Origin: a virus
Reading direction: 5' to 3' (one strand)
Length of the DNA stretch: 64,000 nt
Virus record (IMG/VR): IMGVR_UViG_3300047548_000145
Location: 1 to 64,000 of that record
The translations under genes were made by a program, and so were the position numbers. Under the pieces are notes generated by a model. It did not search any database. It was not told the origin of the DNA and was given only the letters and a program-made list of their open reading frames with translations. How positions within the stretch are numbered: the stretch's first letter is position 1; each line of letters opens with the position of its first letter. Shown piece after piece: positions 19,993-28,366 of the stretch.

Positions 19993-20227
19993 GACCTCCA
20001 AGTACTACAAGGAGAACCCTGAGGCTGCAGAGAAGCGCAGAGAGTACCAGCGTGAGTACAACAAGTCTACAGAGCGTAAGAAGTACAGAGCACTGCTCAA
20101 TAAGTACAACAGAGAGCAAGGTACCTACGGGAATGGAGATGGCCTAGATGCCTCCCATACCAAGTCAGGTAAACTTGTATTTGAGAAGGCTTCAGCAAAC
20201 AGAGCACGTAACAGAGGGAAGAAGTAA
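19979..20227 (+). CDS. Conserved small basic protein, 82 aa
   Basis: MKVSKTSKYYKENPEAAEKR, RKKYRALLNKYNREQGTYGN, then GDGLDASHTKSGKLV. The GTYGNGDG-x-DASH motif is a hallmark of a small phage family of unknown role. Last gene of the first rightward mini-operon; its end abuts the stop of the opposing regulator gene. Confidence 0.7.
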   Translation: MKVSKTSKYYKENPEAAEKRREYQREYNKSTERKKYRALLNKYNREQGTYGNGDGLDASHTKSGKLVFEKASANRARNRGKK

Positions 20228-20713
20228 CTAGCGCTGGGGGTCTACAATCTGTCCACCCACGAGCCAGTACGACTTTCTCTTGATAGCAGACTTCCCTTCA
20301 AGTTTCTTGTAGAAGTCCTGTACGTGCAACTTACCCTTCTGGGTGAGAGAGAACCGATTGCTATACACCTCTGACTCTATGTTACGCATAGCCAACTGCT
20401 CCATAGTGATGCCCTCACTCTTTCTGTTGTACATAACGTCAATGAGGCCATAGGCACGGATAGTAGGCAGTATCTTGACACGTATATAGCTCTCGGAGAA
20501 CCCTGAACGCTTGGCTGCATAAGGGATAGTAAAGAACTCGTAGTCATACGACCACAACATAAAGGCTACGTGGGCAAATGACAGCCTCCTGTCGTCACGG
20601 AAGTCTCCAACAGCCGATGCAAGATTGCTGCAGTAGCTCGCTCCTATCTTGTCTGGGTCTGCTTTAGAGAACTCTCTGAACTTCCTAGAGGGGTGCTTAC
20701 GAAAACGCTTCAT
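20228..20713 (-). CDS. Winged-helix transcription regulator candidate
   Basis: Start set at the ATG at 20713 because the minus-strand -7 box (20735-20742) leaves a short leader; 20725 is an alternative. About 161 residues. FFTIPYAAKRSGFSESYIRV-KILPTIRAYGLIDVMYN reads as a helix-turn-helix with recognition helix, and NRFSLTQKGKLHVQDFYKKL as the wing and last helix of a MarR/PadR-like domain. It is the only leftward gene inside the late block and shares a divergent promoter with the late operon, so it is a good candidate for the late-gene switch. Confidence 0.65.
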   Translation of the reverse strand: MKRFRKHPSRKFREFSKADPDKIGASYCSNLASAVGDFRDDRRLSFAHVAFMLWSYDYEFFTIPYAAKRSGFSESYIRVKILPTIRAYGLIDVMYNRKSEGITMEQLAMRNIESEVYSNRFSLTQKGKLHVQDFYKKLEGKSAIKRKSYWLVGGQIVDPQR

Positions 20714-20724
20714 ACTTAATTTCA

Positions 20725-20742
20725 TATATTTGTACAAAAATA
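20725..20742. promoter_or_regulatory. Overlapping divergent -7 boxes
   Basis: Plus-strand TATATTTG (20725-20732) lies 17 bp before the ATG at 20750. Minus-strand TATTTTTG (20735-20742) lies 21 bp before the ATG at 20713. The two boxes are 2 bp apart and face each other, so polymerase can occupy only one at a time. Confidence 0.6.
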
Positions 20743-20749
20743 CGAGATT

Positions 20750-21967
20750 ATGGGCAGTTTAGCTTCCGTTAAGGTAAAAGATGGTTACCCCACGCTCCTG
20801 AAGACGGAGACCAGCACTCTGAGCAGTACTCTACAGATTGTAGAAGATGGTATCGGTACCAATTCTGCACTTCTTATTGGAACAGACTCTATCGGTGTGT
20901 CTGGAAACCAGTTCTTCACCAATGGTTTGGTTGTAGACAATACGGAACTCACTGGTGTTTTTCTAGACGCTAACAACAGACTCGTAAAAAGAGAGCTTGG
21001 AACAGACGCATTTTCATCTACAGGTGACTATACAGCCTCTGCACCTATCAGCATCAGCACAAACGTAATAAACCTGCTAGCACCTAGCGTTATCGCACAG
21101 ATTACTGCCGCTGGCCTGGTTTCTGGCGACTCAATGCTAGTATACGACCAGTCAGACTCTGTCTACAAGGGGATGACGATGTTGGACTTTAACGACTATT
21201 TGTTCAAGAATCCATCTTTTACTGTCCGCCCGCCATTGGCATACGATTCTTCCCTGAAGATATTCTCCCTGCAGAACCCAGAAAATATGCCTGCAGGCCT
21301 AATTACGCCTGTAAGCACCACACAGTTCGTTGTGTCTAACCCAACGGGGTCTGGATATGGTGGAGTTACCTTCGATACGCTGGTGACAGAGATTGCTGCA
21401 TCTATTGCACTACCTGCTGCAGGAAGCACTGGACAGATTCAGTTCAATAACTCTGGCGTATTTTACGCATCTTCCTCCTTTGTAATCAGCGGATCAGCAG
21501 GAGCAGAGACCTTGCAGTTTGCTGGTCTTATGTCCGAGAATAAGGAGTCATCCGACTCTGATACTTTCGTCTTCAGAAAGAGTGGAAGCCCTGATTTCCT
21601 AGGAAGTGCAGCCACTAAGACCCTGATGTTCTCCGATGACGTGAATACGGGCCTTGGATGGCGTACTATGGCTACAGTAGATGGGCTTGGTAAGTACAAG
21701 GCTGTCATTATGGACTATGTGATGTACAACGACTCTGAGTCTAAAGTACGTGTAGGTAGGCTGTCTGGCTGCTGGAACACCATCTTGTCGTCTTCTGCCA
21801 CCTATACAGACACCGTCTTGACTTACTTTGGTAGTGGAATTGACGCAAACCCACTGCTGCGTATTTCAATCAGCGGTGCTGGAGTTATCACCATCGAAAT
21901 CAATAACAGCCTTGGTGAGCAGATACACGTCCGTGCTGAGGCTAAGTTTATGTACTCTTACTTCTAA
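20750..21967 (+). CDS. Tail-fibre-like structural protein, 405 aa
   Basis: Ser/Thr/Gly-rich beta protein. The central AGSTGQIQFNNSGVFYASS motif (about residue 225) is typical of phage fibre shafts. The last 110 residues (KAVIMDYVMYNDSESKVRVG to the end AKFMYSYF) look like a trimeric tip domain. It is first in the late operon, with a -7 box directly upstream. Receptor unknown. Confidence 0.65.
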   Translation: MGSLASVKVKDGYPTLLKTETSTLSSTLQIVEDGIGTNSALLIGTDSIGVSGNQFFTNGLVVDNTELTGVFLDANNRLVKRELGTDAFSSTGDYTASAPISISTNVINLLAPSVIAQITAAGLVSGDSMLVYDQSDSVYKGMTMLDFNDYLFKNPSFTVRPPLAYDSSLKIFSLQNPENMPAGLITPVSTTQFVVSNPTGSGYGGVTFDTLVTEIAASIALPAAGSTGQIQFNNSGVFYASSSFVISGSAGAETLQFAGLMSENKESSDSDTFVFRKSGSPDFLGSAATKTLMFSDDVNTGLGWRTMATVDGLGKYKAVIMDYVMYNDSESKVRVGRLSGCWNTILSSSATYTDTVLTYFGSGIDANPLLRISISGAGVITIEINNSLGEQIHVRAEAKFMYSYF

Positions 21968-21979
21968 TAAAACAATCCA

Positions 21980-22261
21980 ATGAAATTTAAAGACTACACG
22001 GACCTGTTTATGTTTGTCAACGAACAGACTCAGGAAATCAAGAACAGAATCGAAGAGTCAGGGATGGATAACGAGGTAGACATCCTTGTAGTCGTATCTT
22101 GCCAGAAGCAGGGCTCCGATAAGGGTCAGGCATATATCGAAATCTCTAACAACGATGTAGAGGTGGTGGCAGATATGCTTGAACTGGTTGTGGACGCTAT
22201 TGACTCAGACGAGAGCAGCCGCATTGACTTTACCAATTTCGACAAGTTAGATATCAATTAA
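21980..22261 (+). CDS. Small acidic hypothetical, 93 aa
   Basis: Begins MKFKDYTDLFMFVNEQTQEI. Alternating beta and helix with an acidic C-terminus (DAIDSDESSRID). Unknown; likely co-expressed with packaging genes. Confidence 0.6.
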   Translation: MKFKDYTDLFMFVNEQTQEIKNRIEESGMDNEVDILVVVSCQKQGSDKGQAYIEISNNDVEVVADMLELVVDAIDSDESSRIDFTNFDKLDIN

Positions 22262-22270
22262 AACAACGTT

Positions 22271-22507
22271 ATGGAAATAATTAGAAAAATCGTCATCGGG
22301 CCAGATCCGATGAAGGCGATGGCCTACTATGTTGGCCAGAAAGCAGGGGCACATACGGTGTCCGCAATTGTACTTGACGAAAAGTATCTGCATATGCACA
22401 ATGAACGCAGGTACGCTATCTACATTCAGGACGAAGACGGGTCGCAGATGATCTGGAAGCGTGTTGAAGGTATGCCTGTAGTAGTCGAGTTCGACTGCAA
22501 CTTCTAA
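22271..22507 (+). CDS. Conserved phage hypothetical, 78 aa
   Basis: MEIIRKIVIGPDPMKAMAYY-VGQ is the conserved start of a family found upstream of terminase in related phages (recalled). Small alpha/beta protein, function unknown. Confidence 0.7.
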   Translation: MEIIRKIVIGPDPMKAMAYYVGQKAGAHTVSAIVLDEKYLHMHNERRYAIYIQDEDGSQMIWKRVEGMPVVVEFDCNF

Positions 22508-22535
22508 GAAAACTCAATTTAATTTACTTACTGGA

Positions 22536-23135
22536 ATGAAACCACTACACGATTTTATCGTATACCTGCCCAAGCGTGTAAAAGACACGGTAACCATTGG
22601 AGGACAGGAAATCTACCTAGAAAGCAAGTTCAACGAGTTTGAGCACCGCATCAACTACGCTGAGATTGTAGCAGTGCCCCTAAAGCATCAGACAGGTGCC
22701 GAGGTTGGAGATATGCTGTTCATCCACCACCACGTGATGGATTACGGAGGAGCGCAGTGCATCGACAAAGAGAAACACCTGTACAAGGTGGTGTACAACC
22801 CTGAGGGAGGATTTGGTACGCAGTGCTACGCCTACAAGAAGAAGGATACAGGAGAGATTCATATGATGACTGACTGGGTGTTTGTAGAGCCAGTAGAACA
22901 GCCTAAAAAACTCAAGAGCGACATCATTGAGATTATTGAGACCGAAGAGCCCGTAAACGAGTACGGACGTGTGTGGTCTGACTCCACCTTCCTGAATGAG
23001 AACGGAGTGTACAAGGGAGACATCGTTCGCTTTGAGAAGAACGCTGACTACTCTATGGACGTGGATGGCAAGAAGGTGTGGCGTATGATGTTTAACCACC
23101 TGATGTTTGTCACCGATGAAGTCCCAGGAAAGTAA
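22536..23135 (+). CDS. GroES-like co-chaperonin candidate, 199 aa
   Basis: The N-terminal half (MKPLHDFIVYLPKRVKDTV, EIVAVPLKHQTGAEVGDMLF, IHHHV) and the C-terminal part (YKGDIVRFEKNADYSMDVDG-KKVWRMM) follow the GroES barrel pattern, in which a hydrophobic strand, an EVGD turn and a final YE/DGKK segment form the heptamer subunit. Phage versions such as T4 gp31 help GroEL fold the capsid protein. Position just before terminase fits. The similarity is from pattern only and the protein is longer than GroES. Confidence 0.5.
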   Translation: MKPLHDFIVYLPKRVKDTVTIGGQEIYLESKFNEFEHRINYAEIVAVPLKHQTGAEVGDMLFIHHHVMDYGGAQCIDKEKHLYKVVYNPEGGFGTQCYAYKKKDTGEIHMMTDWVFVEPVEQPKKLKSDIIEIIETEEPVNEYGRVWSDSTFLNENGVYKGDIVRFEKNADYSMDVDGKKVWRMMFNHLMFVTDEVPGK

Positions 23136-23415
23136 GTTTACCACGGTAGATGCAGCACGAAGGCTGTTGTCTTCTATGGAGCAAGCTATCAATGGACTTA
23201 TTGAGGAGATTCGTAAGCCAGTAGATGCTGAACTTACAGGCTCTGCCAGGAAGGCGGAACTCAGCGCCATCAAGCAGTCTGTTATAGACGCACGTGAACT
23301 GATTCAGGAGCGTCAGAGGTTGGAGGAACTTATCAGGTCGCTAGAAGACAATGACGAGGTATCCGAGGATAGAGACTTTAAGGCTGGCTTTGCCGAGCGT
23401 AAGATAAAAGGATAA
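23116..23415 (+). CDS. Small helical protein, terminase small subunit candidate
   Basis: ATG 23116 chosen (MKSQESKFTTVDAARRLLSS), overlapping the previous gene by 20 bases; a TTG at 23107 is also in frame. Almost entirely helical with a coiled coil (DARELIQERQRLEELIRSLE). It abuts the large terminase by one base. Position and helical nature suit a small terminase, but no motif proves it. Confidence 0.5.
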   Translation: MKSQESKFTTVDAARRLLSSMEQAINGLIEEIRKPVDAELTGSARKAELSAIKQSVIDARELIQERQRLEELIRSLEDNDEVSEDRDFKAGFAERKIKG

Positions 23416-25535
23416 TGGCTGGATTAAAGGTCGTAGACAAGGAGACTATTATAAACATATGTCCCGACAACACTGCTGGTGACATCATAGAGCTATTTGA
23501 CCTATTTATACAGCTTCCTAAGCAGCCAGAGAAGAAGGACATCCTGTTCAGCGATATGAAGAAGTCTGAGCAGATGTGGAGACGCATAGACCTGCCTAAA
23601 GAACTGCTTTCTATCAAGTCTATGGACGAGTGGTACGAGACTCCACGTGAATTTCAATTGCGCTACTCTCCAATCATTGATAAGGAGTTTGACCGCAGAC
23701 GGAATGGTGTGTGGTTTATGAATAATGGAGAGCCTACATACATCACAGGGCACCACTATATGTTCCTACAGTGGTCTCGTATAGATATCGGATACCCATC
23801 TTACCTAGAATTCCAGCGTAGGCTGTTCCTGCATCAGATGGCCTGTGAGGTTGACCCTAGATGTATGGGACAGATTTACGTCAAGTGTAGACGTTCTGGG
23901 TATACCAATATGTGTAGTTCTATCATTACTGACGAGGCTACGCAGGTGAAGGAGAAGTTGCTTGGCGTAATGTCCAAGACGGGTACGGACGCACAGGAGG
24001 CTGTCTTTATGTCTAAGGTTGTCCCCATCTTTAGGTCCTATCCATTCTTCTTCAAGCCCATCCAGGACGGTACCACAAACCCACGTGTGGAGTTAGCGTT
24101 CCGTGAGCCAGCTAAACGAATCACCAAGACCAATAAAACCTCTCAGCGTGGAGAGGCACTCGATACTATAATTAACTGGAAGAATACAACAAACAACGCA
24201 TATGACGGATCTAAAACACACCTACTATTCTTTGATGAGGCTGGTAAGTGGCTCAAACCCAGTGACATACGTGAGTCTTGGCGTATCCATAGAACCTGTC
24301 TCCTTATTGGTCGTAAGATTATTGGAAAGGCTCTTGTAGGTTCTACGGTAAACCCGCTGGATCAGGGAGGTCGCCAGTACAGAGACTTGTACTATAATTC
24401 TGATCCAAAAGACCGAAACGATAACGACAGAACAAAGTCTGGCCTGTATAAGGTATTTATCCCTGCATACGAGGCGCTAGAAGGCTTCTTTGACAAGTAC
24501 GGTAATCCCATCGTGGACGATCCGAAGGAGCCTATTGTTAGTATGGATGGTGATGTCATCAAGATTGGAGCTAAGACGTTCTTGAAGAACGAAAGAAAGG
24601 CGCTAACCAACGACAGCTACGAACTCAACGAAGTCATCCGCCAGTTCCCGTTTACGGAAGACGAGGCGTTCCGAGACTCTACCAAGTCAAGTCTGTTCAA
24701 CATTGGAAAGATATACGAACAGATTCAGTATAACGATGAGTTGTATCCAGACCCCGTGGTGCGTGGAAACTTCGTATGGGAGAATGGAGTACAGGACACC
24801 AAGGTGCAGTTCAAGCCTGATTCGGATGGCAGGTGGTACATCACCTGGATGCCAGACCCTGAGGATAGGAGCGTGATGAAGATGGAGAACGGTAAGCGTG
24901 TGCCGCCTAACCATATGTACGGATGTGGAGGCGTTGACTCCTATGACCTAGATGCTACGGTGGATGGTCGTTCTTCTAAAGGTGCCTGCCATATGTACCT
25001 CAAGTTTAATATGAAGTACCCAAGCAACACCTTCATCGCAGAGTATGCATCAAGGCCGCCATTGGCTAGAATCTTCTACGAGGATGTACTGATGGCTTCT
25101 GTGTTCTTCGGCTTCCCGCTGCTGATAGAAAACAATAAGTACGGCATCGTGAGATACTTTGAGTCTAGGGGGTATGATGGTTATGTTATGGACAGACCTG
25201 AACACCTCGGTGGTTCTACAAACCACGTCACGGTAAAGTCAAAGGGTATCCCATCTAACTCACAGGATGTCATCCAGGCTCACGCACAGGCTATTGAGGC
25301 ATTTATCCACGAGCACGTAGGGCTGAATAATGACAGCGGAACCTACGGAAAGATGTATTTCAATAGGACGCTAGAGGACTGGATCAATTTCAAGATTGAT
25401 GACAGAACCAAGTATGACTTGTCTATATCGTCAGGTCTTGCACTGCTAGCAGCACAGAAGGTAGCCAAGGAGAAGAAGATAGTAAACTTCAACGACAAGG
25501 TGTTCTTCCGCAAGGCAAAACAGATAGTTAGATAA
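23415..25535 (+). CDS. terL: Terminase large subunit
   Basis: 706 residues. The ATPase has a deviant Walker A KCRRSGYT (residues 157-164) and Walker B THLLFFDEAG (Asp274-Glu275). The nuclease domain begins with YGCGGVDSYDLDATVDG (Asp508), typical of RNase H-fold terminase nucleases. It translocates DNA into the prohead and cuts concatemers. It lies directly upstream of the portal gene. Residue 163-164 YT replaces the usual K-[ST] end of Walker A, as in several divergent phage terminases. Confidence 0.9.
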   Translation: MAGLKVVDKETIINICPDNTAGDIIELFDLFIQLPKQPEKKDILFSDMKKSEQMWRRIDLPKELLSIKSMDEWYETPREFQLRYSPIIDKEFDRRRNGVWFMNNGEPTYITGHHYMFLQWSRIDIGYPSYLEFQRRLFLHQMACEVDPRCMGQIYVKCRRSGYTNMCSSIITDEATQVKEKLLGVMSKTGTDAQEAVFMSKVVPIFRSYPFFFKPIQDGTTNPRVELAFREPAKRITKTNKTSQRGEALDTIINWKNTTNNAYDGSKTHLLFFDEAGKWLKPSDIRESWRIHRTCLLIGRKIIGKALVGSTVNPLDQGGRQYRDLYYNSDPKDRNDNDRTKSGLYKVFIPAYEALEGFFDKYGNPIVDDPKEPIVSMDGDVIKIGAKTFLKNERKALTNDSYELNEVIRQFPFTEDEAFRDSTKSSLFNIGKIYEQIQYNDELYPDPVVRGNFVWENGVQDTKVQFKPDSDGRWYITWMPDPEDRSVMKMENGKRVPPNHMYGCGGVDSYDLDATVDGRSSKGACHMYLKFNMKYPSNTFIAEYASRPPLARIFYEDVLMASVFFGFPLLIENNKYGIVRYFESRGYDGYVMDRPEHLGGSTNHVTVKSKGIPSNSQDVIQAHAQAIEAFIHEHVGLNNDSGTYGKMYFNRTLEDWINFKIDDRTKYDLSISSGLALLAAQKVAKEKKIVNFNDKVFFRKAKQIVR

Positions 25536-25540
25536 ATCAA

Positions 25541-25574
25541 TACCTTTGTAGGATATATACGACATTATGTCGTA
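25541..25574 (+). promoter_or_regulatory. -7 box plus inverted repeat before portal gene
   Basis: TACCTTTG (25541-25548) fits TAnnTTTG. Ten bp later TACGACA-TTA-TGTCGTA (25558-25574) is a perfect 7-bp inverted repeat in what would be the 5' leader. It may be an operator or an mRNA hairpin. Confidence 0.5.
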
Positions 25575-25590
25575 AAATAAGGCTTAACGT

Positions 25591-28032
25591 ATGATAGATG
25601 ATGTAGGATTGAGCTCAGGGCTCGGATTTCCAGACCCACTAGCGCCACACGCTACGAAGGTCACAAAGGAATACGGGCTCAAATATGCGAAAGGCGTATA
25701 CGCTCAGTGGGGTGGAACAGAAACTACAGGCTCTCTGTACAATAGACGCTGGAAGGAATTCCAGGTCAACAGGGACTATGCCAACGGTACGCAGGACACC
25801 AATATATACAAACAGATTCTAACCTCGCTGGACCCGAACAACGGAGACGGTGCACTGATGTCCCTAGACTGGACACCTGTACCTATCGTCCCTAAGTTCG
25901 TGAAGGTAGTAGTGAATAAGATTCTGTCCACTGAACCATTCCCCAACGTAGACGCTATCGATCCCATCTCTCAGACCGAGAAAGATAAGGAGAAGGCTAG
26001 AATCAAATTCCGCATTGAGAACAAGGCTGCCATCAAGCAGGCCAAGGACGCAGGTATCGATGTAGACTTCAATCCTGATGATTTGCCCGACACCACCGAG
26101 GAGGCAGAGATTTTCCTAGAGTCTTCCGTTAAGACAGGCGCAGAGATTGCTGCACAGATTGCTACAAGACTTACGCTGTCCTGGAATGACTTCAACGAGC
26201 GCATCTACAGACGTAATGTAGAAGACATCGTCACTGTAGGTATGGCAGTTGTCAAGAGAGACAATGACCCAAACTACGGAATCAAGACCAAGTACGTAGA
26301 CCCAGCATTCTTCATCCATAGTTTCACAGACGACCCGAACTTTACGGACTGCGTCTATATGGGCAGTATCCAGCGGATGACTATCCAAGAGTTAAAGAGA
26401 ATCGCTAGAGACCAATTCACGGAAGAGGAATACGAGCGTATCGCACGTAGCGTAGCCAATAGACTTGGCAACAATGCCGACAGACTGATGGATATGCACT
26501 TCGACCCATCGCTGAGTTCCTACAACTACGGATACGATGAGTTCACCGTAGAGATTATGGACTTCGAGTTTGTGAGCGTAGACCAAATCATCTTCGAGAA
26601 GAAGACCTCACGCTTCGGTAACGAAGGATTCTACTACAAGGGGTACACCTACAAGGCCCCAGCGCAGTCTGTGTACGACAGAGAGCCTGTGGCTATGAAT
26701 AACGCTACCCTCTATGGAGGTAAGTACATCGTAGGTACAGACTACCTATTTGACTACGGCCTGAAGAAGAATATCCCGAAAAACATCCACGACCTCTCTA
26801 GAACTCGGTTCTCGTACTCTGTTGTTGCGACAAACATCAGACGTATGATCCCTAAGTCTATGGTTAGTGGCGTAATTGGATTTGCGGACCAGTTGCAACT
26901 CTCTCACCTAAAGATTCAGCAATCTGTTGCCAAGGCCAAGCCTGACGGATTGCTTGTAGACATCGAGGGTCTTGAGAATGTACAACTCGGACGTGGCGGA
27001 GAACTACAGCCTCTAGACATCCAGGACATCTACGAGCAGACGGGTGTATTCTACTACCGCTCTAAGAACCCTGATGGAGGATTCCAGAACCCACCTGTCC
27101 GCTCACTGGACAACAGCATCAGAAACATCAATGAACTGATTACGCTGTACAACCACTACCTACGTATGATCCGTGACGCTACGGGTATCAACGAGGCTAT
27201 GGACGCTTCTACCCCAAAGGGAGAGCAGCTAGTAGGCGTACGTCAGCAGGCCATTGCGGCTGGAAATAACGCCATCTACGACATTACTAACGCTTCTATG
27301 GTACTCTACCGCAGAGTGTGTGAAGATGTCGTTAAATGCCTTCAAATCATCCCTGTGAACTCTATCCTGTACAAGGCATACGAGAACGCTATCGGAAGAG
27401 AGAATATGTCCGTGCTAAGTTCGTTTAAGGACTTACCTATGTACAACTTCGGTGTACGTGTAGTTACCGAGATGAACGACCAGGACAAGGCTTACTTGGA
27501 GGCTAACATCCAAGCAGCATTGAGCACGGGTGAGATTGACCTAGAAGATGCTATCGCCATCCGACAGCTTCGTGACGTAGATCAGGCCGAGAAGTTGCTT
27601 ATCGTGCGTAGAAAGAAGCGCATCAAGCAGCGTCAGGAGGTTGCAGCACAGAACTCTCAGATGCAGGCACAGGCCAATATTCAGACGGCACAGGCTACTG
27701 CTCAGGGCGAGGCTCAACTGGAGCAACTTAAGTCTCAGCTGGACATCCAGAAGATGCAGATTGAGGCCCAGGTGAAGTCGCAACTCCTGCAGGTGGAATA
27801 CAACCTGAAGATGCAGCTGGAGCAGTTGAAGCTAGGAGTCCAGCAGCAGCAGGATGACCAGAAGACGCAGCAGATGCAGGCAATGGAAGAGATGAAGGAG
27901 GAGAAGAAAGATGAGCGCATCGACAAACAGGCTGTCGCTCAGTCCAAACTCATCTCCCAGAGACAGGGCAAGAGACCTGAACTGACGGACGAACAGGAGG
28001 ATGACATTATGAAAATCCTTGCTGGAGAATAA
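25591..28032 (+). CDS. Portal protein, 813 aa
   Basis: Size, position after terminase and internal pattern support a portal: an N-terminal mixed region, a long central helical segment with DATGINEAMDASTPKGEQLV (about residues 530-550), and a C-terminal Gln-rich coiled coil (about 675-785, repeats of QAQ, QLEQLKSQ, QMQAMEEM). The coiled coil resembles the barrel of podovirus-type portals that extends into the capsid. Confidence 0.85.
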   Translation: MIDDVGLSSGLGFPDPLAPHATKVTKEYGLKYAKGVYAQWGGTETTGSLYNRRWKEFQVNRDYANGTQDTNIYKQILTSLDPNNGDGALMSLDWTPVPIVPKFVKVVVNKILSTEPFPNVDAIDPISQTEKDKEKARIKFRIENKAAIKQAKDAGIDVDFNPDDLPDTTEEAEIFLESSVKTGAEIAAQIATRLTLSWNDFNERIYRRNVEDIVTVGMAVVKRDNDPNYGIKTKYVDPAFFIHSFTDDPNFTDCVYMGSIQRMTIQELKRIARDQFTEEEYERIARSVANRLGNNADRLMDMHFDPSLSSYNYGYDEFTVEIMDFEFVSVDQIIFEKKTSRFGNEGFYYKGYTYKAPAQSVYDREPVAMNNATLYGGKYIVGTDYLFDYGLKKNIPKNIHDLSRTRFSYSVVATNIRRMIPKSMVSGVIGFADQLQLSHLKIQQSVAKAKPDGLLVDIEGLENVQLGRGGELQPLDIQDIYEQTGVFYYRSKNPDGGFQNPPVRSLDNSIRNINELITLYNHYLRMIRDATGINEAMDASTPKGEQLVGVRQQAIAAGNNAIYDITNASMVLYRRVCEDVVKCLQIIPVNSILYKAYENAIGRENMSVLSSFKDLPMYNFGVRVVTEMNDQDKAYLEANIQAALSTGEIDLEDAIAIRQLRDVDQAEKLLIVRRKKRIKQRQEVAAQNSQMQAQANIQTAQATAQGEAQLEQLKSQLDIQKMQIEAQVKSQLLQVEYNLKMQLEQLKLGVQQQQDDQKTQQMQAMEEMKEEKKDERIDKQAVAQSKLISQRQGKRPELTDEQEDDIMKILAGE

Positions 28033-28034
28033 CG

Positions 28035-28042
28035 TATATTTG
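28035..28042 (+). promoter_or_regulatory. -7 box (TATATTTG)
   Basis: TAnnTTTG box just after the portal stop, 48 bp before the ATG at 28091. No TTG at the usual distance. Confidence 0.45.
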
Positions 28043-28090
28043 CATAACATAGTATTGACCCTTGCTTTTTGAACTTTTATCTTTTGAACT

Positions 28091-28363
28091 ATGGCTTACG
28101 AGAATATTCAGGCGGATACTAATTTCTACCGCCAATCCTTCGGTCAGAAGGGCTTTAGAATTATCACATCCGCTTTCACTCCAGTGGCTGACGAGCAGTA
28201 TCGTGTTATTGTCCCGTTAGAGGATTCAACCGTTAGTGCTACTTCACTTGGAGCAGTCGGAGATAATCTGTCATCTACCGCAATTCCTGCTGGGTTAGCG
28301 GTTTATGGACTATTCAGCTCTGTAACTGTATCTACTGGTAAAGTACTAGCCTACATCGCCTAA
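28091..28363 (+). CDS. Small virion protein candidate, 90 aa
   Basis: MAYENIQADTNFYRQSFGQK, then a Ser/Thr/Val-rich beta domain (PLEDSTVSATSLGAVGDNL). Short beta proteins in this position are often capsid decoration or fibre-base proteins. It is separated from the adhesin gene by three bases. Confidence 0.6.
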   Translation: MAYENIQADTNFYRQSFGQKGFRIITSAFTPVADEQYRVIVPLEDSTVSATSLGAVGDNLSSTAIPAGLAVYGLFSSVTVSTGKVLAYIA

Positions 28364-28366
28364 GTT

